DNA of 64,000 bases from JAAUUE01 sp943370025 (GTDB taxonomy: Bacteria; Cyanobacteriota; Cyanobacteriia; Cyanobacteriales; JAAUUE01): positions 13,273-77,272 of the forward strand of contig CALRPI020000017.1 of the NCBI GenBank assembly GCA_943370025.1. Reading direction: 5' to 3'. Of this stretch, positions 59,368-64,000 are shown in pieces. Below the pieces are notes generated by a model. That model saw only the letters and a program-made list of their open reading frames with translations, was not told the origin of the DNA and did not search any database. Made by a program: the position numbers and the translations under genes. Positions within the stretch are counted from its first letter, which is position 1. Each line of letters begins with the position of its first letter.

Positions 59368-62284
59368 GTCGCTCAACTTGGATGAGGATAATGAAAGGGT
59401 ATATGATGACCTGATTGTGGCAGTAGAAGCCAGTGATGAGGTACTAAGTTTGCTGCTGGCTGTGTGTGACGAACCACAGTTGCGGGATGAAATTATCCAA
59501 CGATATGAGGCAGAACTTCAGCCAAGCATCCGTCCTTACCAAGTGGCATTATCACGGAAGGAGCCGAGTTTACGCGAGGCAATTGCTGAGGTAGCGAAGA
59601 ATAACTTGTATTTGCAGTCAGGTGGTAGAGCTGTGATAACTGTCACTGGGGCGGATCGTTTGTTGTCTCGCAGATTAGGGGAAGAGCGGTCAGAAAAGGA
59701 AATATTTTTTGGTTACTTGCAGTGGACAAGAGAAAGCCTACGGGAATATCCCTATCCGATTATTTTATGGTTGACCAATCCACTACTCATAGAACTAAGC
59801 CGCAAGGCTCCTGATTTTTGGAGCTGGCGTAAGGATGTATTCAGGTTTAGCTCAGATGAGATCCACGTTGGACTGGTGAATGGTGATAGGGTAGGTAGCG
59901 ATAAAACTTCCAGTTCGATGACGCAGATCAACTTAGATCAGAGCAGAGGATGGCAAACCAAAATTGATGGCGGTACGGCTTATATTGGGGAAATTCACTT
60001 CTCTAATAAGGCAGATTCACTACCTAAGACATTGGTGCTGCCAGAAACTATTGAAAATGATTCAATTCCACCAGAAGATTTGCAGCGATTAATCAATCAA
60101 ACTGATCAACAACAAGGAAACGATTCGCTATTAGCAACCTTGTATTCACAGCTTGGAAGGGCTTATGTAAGTCGGGTGAAAATAGATGAAATTGAAGCAT
60201 CACTGGCAACAATCGAACAGGCAATCGAGTGTTTTCAGAAAGCTACTAAAGTCCAAGAAGCCCTGGGAATAATTGTTGATTTAGCAAAGAATCTATCTTG
60301 GCTGGGATATCTCTACGAATTAGAGGGGAACTATGCAGAAGCAGAACCAATTCTTCAACAAGCGTTGACAATTTTGGAGCAGCAGTTGGGTTCCAATCAC
60401 CCCTCTGTAGCAAATACACTCCACAACTTATCAGTCAGCTATGTGCTACAGGGACGCTATGCAGAAGCAACCTCCCTTCTTCAACAGAAATCGTTAAGTA
60501 TCCCAAATAACCTGCCCTATAGTGGAACCCCTCGATTCATTGGACGAGAAGCTGAGTTGATACATTTGCATGAACAGCTTCAGCGCAGTGATCGCATAGC
60601 AATTTCTGCTATTACTGGAATGGGAGGTATTGGCAAGACCGAATTAGCATTACAATATGCACAAAAACATTTACGTGATGGAACTTATCCCGGTGGTATT
60701 TGCTGGATAGGCGCACATCAAGATATAGGGACGCAAATTTTAGCATTTGCAAGAGTGTACTTGGATCTAGAAGTACCAGAAGATATAGATTTAATTACTC
60801 AAGTTAAGTGGTGCTGGTGGCACTGGTACCAAGGAGAAGTTCTAGTCATATTCGATGATGTAAGCAGCTATGCCGTTATCCAGCCTTTCCTACCACCACC
60901 AGAGCCACGATTCAGACTTTTGCTAACAACAAGATTGAGATTAGGGGCATCAGTGAATCAGTTAGCACTGGACGAGCTACCAGAACACGCAGCATTAGAA
61001 TTTTTAAGTTCTATCATCACTGATGACCGGATTAACCAGCAATTGGATGATGTACGAGCATTATGTGCATGGTTAGGTTATTTACCTTTGGGTTTGGAAT
61101 TGGCAGCACGTTATTTAGTACACAAACCAGATTTAACTGTGTCACAATTATTATTCCGGCTACAAGAAAAAAGCTTGGCAGCAAGAGCTTTAGAGCGACC
61201 TGAAGTTGGAATGACGGCTGCACTAGGCGTAGAAGCAACATTCGAGTTGAGTTGGGAGGGGTTAAGTGAGTCGGCGCAACAGTTAGCAGGATGGCTCAGT
61301 TTGTTTGCCTTGGCACCTATTCCTTGGGAATTAGTGGAAGTGTGTATATCAGAACCAGATGCAGAAACCTTAGAAGATTTGAGGGATGAACTAATTAATC
61401 TGAATTTGCTGCGACGAATGAATGAGCAAACCTATCAGATACACTCTCTAATTCGAGAGTTTTTTGCGATCAAACTCCATCAAGAATATACGGAAGAATT
61501 TGTCAGCCAACTACAGCGCAGCTTTGCCGAAACCTTGACGGCTGTGGCAAAAACTATCGGCACTAGTTTAACTCAAAAAGATATTCCCCAATTTGCCGAA
61601 ACCTTGCCCCACCTGGAAATAGTTGCCAATGACTTTACCCACTTACTACCAGATGATGATAAAACATGGCCATGTAAAGGATTGGCACGAGTGGCAGAGT
61701 TCCAGAGCCGCTGGCAAGATGCAGAACATTGGTACAAAAAATCCCTAGAAACTAGTGAAACCCAACTGGGAGCGGATCATCCAGAAACAGCCACCAGCCT
61801 GAACAATTTGGCGAATCTTTACCGAGCTATGGGACGCTACAGCGAGGCGGAACCATTGTATGAGCGATCACTCCAGATCAGAGAAACCCAACTGGGAGCA
61901 GACCATCCAGAAACAGCCACCAGCCTGAACAATTTGGCGGAACTATACGGAACTATGGGACGCTACAGCGAGGCGGAACCATTGTTAAGGCGATCGCTCC
62001 AAATCTATGAAACCCAACTGGGGGATGACCATCCAGACACTGCATCCAGCCTGAACAATTTGGCAAATCTTTACTATGCTATGGGACGCTACAGCGAGGC
62101 GGAACCGTTATATTTGCGGACTTTGGAGCTTTGGACAAAAATTTTAGGAGAAAATCATCCCAACACCCAAATAACTTGGAATAGCTTCCACTATCTCCTT
62201 CAACAAGCCCTAGCCAATAACAGCACTGACTCCCTCTCCTCCCATCCCCTCACCCAGCAGATACTCCAACAAATGAGAAAATAG
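59354..62284 (+). CDS. NB-ARC STAND protein with two TPR blocks
   Basis: 976 aa. N-terminal domain (1-205): YDDLIVAVEASDEVLSLLLA ... RAVITVTGADRLLSRRLGEE and WTRESLREYPYPIILWLTNP, an AAA-like fold without Walker A. A short TPR block follows (about 255-385, kinesin-light-chain type). NB-ARC (about 393-700): TPRFIGREAEL, ITGMGGIGKTELA (421), VLVIFDDV (498), LLLTTR (521), GYLPLGLELAA (575) and the MHD-like QIHSLIREFF (695). A second set of TPRs (about 795-955) consists of near-identical 42-residue units (ETQLGADHPETATSLNNLA). NB-ARC proteins are ATP switches in plant and bacterial immunity. Expressed with the upstream ATPase. Confidence 0.87.
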   Translation: MPAIKSLNLDEDNERVYDDLIVAVEASDEVLSLLLAVCDEPQLRDEIIQRYEAELQPSIRPYQVALSRKEPSLREAIAEVAKNNLYLQSGGRAVITVTGADRLLSRRLGEERSEKEIFFGYLQWTRESLREYPYPIILWLTNPLLIELSRKAPDFWSWRKDVFRFSSDEIHVGLVNGDRVGSDKTSSSMTQINLDQSRGWQTKIDGGTAYIGEIHFSNKADSLPKTLVLPETIENDSIPPEDLQRLINQTDQQQGNDSLLATLYSQLGRAYVSRVKIDEIEASLATIEQAIECFQKATKVQEALGIIVDLAKNLSWLGYLYELEGNYAEAEPILQQALTILEQQLGSNHPSVANTLHNLSVSYVLQGRYAEATSLLQQKSLSIPNNLPYSGTPRFIGREAELIHLHEQLQRSDRIAISAITGMGGIGKTELALQYAQKHLRDGTYPGGICWIGAHQDIGTQILAFARVYLDLEVPEDIDLITQVKWCWWHWYQGEVLVIFDDVSSYAVIQPFLPPPEPRFRLLLTTRLRLGASVNQLALDELPEHAALEFLSSIITDDRINQQLDDVRALCAWLGYLPLGLELAARYLVHKPDLTVSQLLFRLQEKSLAARALERPEVGMTAALGVEATFELSWEGLSESAQQLAGWLSLFALAPIPWELVEVCISEPDAETLEDLRDELINLNLLRRMNEQTYQIHSLIREFFAIKLHQEYTEEFVSQLQRSFAETLTAVAKTIGTSLTQKDIPQFAETLPHLEIVANDFTHLLPDDDKTWPCKGLARVAEFQSRWQDAEHWYKKSLETSETQLGADHPETATSLNNLANLYRAMGRYSEAEPLYERSLQIRETQLGADHPETATSLNNLAELYGTMGRYSEAEPLLRRSLQIYETQLGDDHPDTASSLNNLANLYYAMGRYSEAEPLYLRTLELWTKILGENHPNTQITWNSFHYLLQQALANNSTDSLSSHPLTQQILQQMRK
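61750..62120 (+). repeat. 126-bp in-frame TPR repeats in the NB-ARC gene
   Basis: GAAACCCAACTGGGAGC, CATCCAGAAACAGCC, AGCCTGAACAATTTGGC and GGACGCTACAGCGAGGCG recur three times with about 126-bp spacing. DNA identity is high, hinting at recent expansion and possible copy-number variation. Confidence 0.8.
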
Positions 62285-62387
62285 ACTTCTTGCAGAGTTA
62301 ACTCGAACCTACCAAGTTCATAACAGCATTATGTTGCATTGAGAGATTTGTGCAAGGAATTTAATTTTCACGGAGGATAATTGCCCA

Positions 62388-63224
62388 TCAACTAGCCAGA
62401 AAATCCACCAAGGGGAGAAACTTGTCGGCAACGGATTGATTACTTGCCACTAAGGTCGGTAGAGAAAGAGAGCCGTAGTTTTTGCCTACCTCTAGGGGAA
62501 ATACCGGGTCATATTTCAAAGAAACCCACGCTCCTCCGGCAGCCTTGAGGATCACCCACACCGCCGAAATATCCCATACCTTTGGGGTTGCCTCCACTCC
62601 CGCGAGGGCAGCCCCCATTGACACCGCCAAGAAATCGTAGGTCGTCACCCCCAACATCCGCACCTTGCAAGGAATCTTCAGAGGTTGCTGGAGAATGGCT
62701 AAACTTCTGGCACAGATATTGAGGAAATGGCTAGAGCTGGGGTCGTCAGTGCTGGTGTGGATGGGGTGATTGTTGAGGTAAGCTCCCACTGGAACATCGT
62801 ATGGGACATCGTAACCACTATCCTTCGGAAAATCTGGACTAAAGCCATGAAAAGATTGGCTCAAGGGGGGAAAGTGGACATAGCCAAAGACAGGGATGCC
62901 TTGGTAGAGCAAGCCAAGAGAAATCCCCCACATGGGTAAGCCTCTGGTAAAGTTGGTTGTGCCATCGATCGGGTCAATAATCCAACACCAGTCTTGAGGT
63001 GGGAATATATGCTCTCCTTCTTCGCTAAGAACCCCATGACTAGGAAAAGTGGCAGCGATCGCTTCTCGAATTTCTTGATCTGCCCACTTATCTGCCGCTG
63101 TCACCAAGCTACCATCAGCCTTTTTGGTGGCAGTAATACAGCCATAGTCTTTTAATAGCTGGTGTCCTAAGCGCTGGGTCAAGGCTTGGCAAAATTGAAA
63201 AAGCTGGGCGGGGAAATCTTGCAT
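62388..63224 (-). CDS. Inositol monophosphatase family protein
   Basis: 278 aa from the ATG at 63224 (MQDFPAQLFQFCQALTQ); a further start at 63299 would add 25 unconserved residues. Metal-site motifs: GVLSEEGEH, WIIDPIDGTTNFTRGLPMWG and KVWDISAVWVILKAAGG. The family includes inositol-1-phosphatase, FBPase-like and histidinol-phosphate phosphatases; the substrate here cannot be fixed. Divergent from the CbiG-like gene. Confidence 0.92.
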   Translation of the reverse strand: MQDFPAQLFQFCQALTQRLGHQLLKDYGCITATKKADGSLVTAADKWADQEIREAIAATFPSHGVLSEEGEHIFPPQDWCWIIDPIDGTTNFTRGLPMWGISLGLLYQGIPVFGYVHFPPLSQSFHGFSPDFPKDSGYDVPYDVPVGAYLNNHPIHTSTDDPSSSHFLNICARSLAILQQPLKIPCKVRMLGVTTYDFLAVSMGAALAGVEATPKVWDISAVWVILKAAGGAWVSLKYDPVFPLEVGKNYGSLSLPTLVASNQSVADKFLPLVDFLAS

Positions 63225-63389
63225 AGTTATTTGCTCGTGTCTAATTTCTGATGCTATCATACCGCTTTGGTTCTCAGAACTAGAATTTCCGTTCCCCATC
63301 TTTAGGGCGCTAAATAATGTTTAACTACAGGGCGCAAAGCCTTGCGCCCCTACTAATAATGTTTAATGCCAGAATCTGGGTAAGCCCTA

Positions 63390-63842
63390 ATGAATATTAA
63401 TTTACCTAATAATCTCTGGGTGGGGATTGGTTGCAAACGGGGTAGTTCTGAGGAGCTGTTGCAATGGGCGGTGGTGCAGGCTTTGGCAAGTAGTGGTTTA
63501 GAAAAGGAGGCGATCGCTGGGTTCGTCACGATCGATCGCAAAGCCAAAGAACCGGGATTAATTGCCCTCGTAGCTAACTGGAATCTACCTCTAATGGCAA
63601 TTCCCGCCGAAATATTAGCTCAAGTGTCTGTTTATGATCCTTCAGAGAAAGTTGCCCAAATAGTGGGAACTCCTAGTGTGGCAGAAGCTGGGGCGATCGC
63701 AGCGGCAATCATCAGCCAAGGATATTGCCCCACTTCATTTACTGGGATTTTCCCTAAATTATTTTCCAAACAGATTTATAAATTAGCCGATCAACCGGGG
63801 ATGGCAACAGTTGCGATCGCCAGAATGTCCCTGCCACCATAA
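63390..63842 (+). CDS. CbiG C-terminal domain protein (cobalamin biosynthesis)
   Basis: 150 aa. It has the CbiG_C/CobE fold: LWVGIGCKRGSSEELLQWAV, GFVTIDRKAKEPGLIALVAN and GTPSVAEAGAIAAAI. In full CbiG (cobalt-precorrin-5A hydrolase) this is only the C-terminal third; here it stands alone, as CobE-like proteins often do. It probably acts in ring contraction steps of B12 synthesis. It ends 14 bases before the left end of an IS630-type element. Confidence 0.9.
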   Translation: MNINLPNNLWVGIGCKRGSSEELLQWAVVQALASSGLEKEAIAGFVTIDRKAKEPGLIALVANWNLPLMAIPAEILAQVSVYDPSEKVAQIVGTPSVAEAGAIAAAIISQGYCPTSFTGIFPKLFSKQIYKLADQPGMATVAIARMSLPP

Positions 63843-63856
63843 CTAGGCAGCACTTA

Positions 63857-64000
63857 CAGCGATTTTCAAATGAATAAGCCGTAGCCTGCTAGTATAAACA
63901 GAAATAAGTAAAAACTAATGGATCAATAATGCCAGCCCCACTCTCAATAGATTTAAGACAAAGAATCATTTCAGCATATCAAGGCAAAGAAGGGTCTTTG
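63857..64000 (+). mobile_element. IS630-type insertion sequence, left end
   Basis: TA (63855-63856) followed by CAGCGATTTTCAAATGAATA looks like an IS630 terminal repeat next to the TA target. The transposase frame starts 72 bases further in. The right end lies outside the window. The terminal bases resemble those of MITE family A. Confidence 0.65.
63929..64000 (+). CDS. IS630-family transposase, N-terminal part (cut by window edge)
   Basis: 24 codons: MPAPLSIDLRQRIISAYQGK, then EGSL. This is the start of the helix-turn-helix DNA-binding domain of IS630/Tc1-mariner transposases (M-PAP-S-DLR-RI--AY--GEGS). It continues off the right edge, so completeness cannot be judged. Confidence 0.8.
   Translation, partial: MPAPLSIDLRQRIISAYQGKEGSL

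Overview
The window reads as a chromosomal segment of a filamentous-type cyanobacterium. The octamer GCGATCGC (HIP1) and its core are scattered through genes and spacers. The gene set includes a carboxysome shell protein (CcmP), a GlpX-type FBP/SBPase, Vipp1/IM30, glutamyl-tRNA reductase, an EGY-like site-2 protease, and several large TPR, CHAT, NB-ARC and Roco proteins. Genes are mostly single or in pairs, on both strands, separated by spacers full of small hairpin repeats. No phage cluster, rRNA operon or CRISPR array was seen.

Layout. 1-7.5 kb: 5' end of coaE, tRNA-Pro, mazG with a DUF2227 gene, tRNA-Val, ccmP with a pentapeptide-repeat gene, apt, an orphan DppB-type permease and an OsmC protein. 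7.5-16.2 kb: Uma2 nuclease-like protein, an LRAT-domain protein with a Vipp1-like tail, gamma-glutamyltransferase, FBP/SBPase, hemA, vipp1, a GFA-like and a VOC protein. 16.3-21 kb: a broken toxin-antitoxin remnant, a 1197-aa LRR-Roc-COR (Roco) protein and a methyltransferase. 21-33 kb: DMT exporter, moaE, mraY, site-2 protease, trpC, an ABC ATPase, then a very repeat-rich spacer, and an RDD/HEAT-like/pentapeptide membrane protein. 33-36.9 kb: a toxin/antitoxin-rich accessory patch (Fic, UPF0175 with a truncated DUF3368, PIN pair), a tyrosine phosphatase and an orphan protein. 37-44 kb: GPH transporter, phosphoribosyltransferase, degenerate CobO-like protein, prolyl oligopeptidase, rsmI, DUF433/DUF5615 pair. 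44.4-62.3 kb: signalling/defence-like genes (a small helical protein plus membrane TPR protein, two exported TPR-CHAT paralogues, an AAA plus NB-ARC/TPR pair) mixed with ampG-like, trmB and glycosyltransferase genes. 62.4-64 kb: inositol-monophosphatase-like protein, CbiG C-domain protein, and the left end of an IS630-type element running off the window.

Three themes stand out. First, candidate immune or cell-death modules: the pair at 44442-46705, whose facing termini share a short RHIM-like motif, and the overlapping AAA/NB-ARC pair at 58063-62284. Second, a dense, nested population of MITE-like repeats. Target duplications can be read directly where one repeat sits in another, and one family has ends resembling the IS630 element at the right edge. 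Third, repeats that have entered genes: they supply the OsmC C-terminus and add peptides to the TPR-CHAT proteins. All functional calls rest on recognition of motifs by eye; no search was run.
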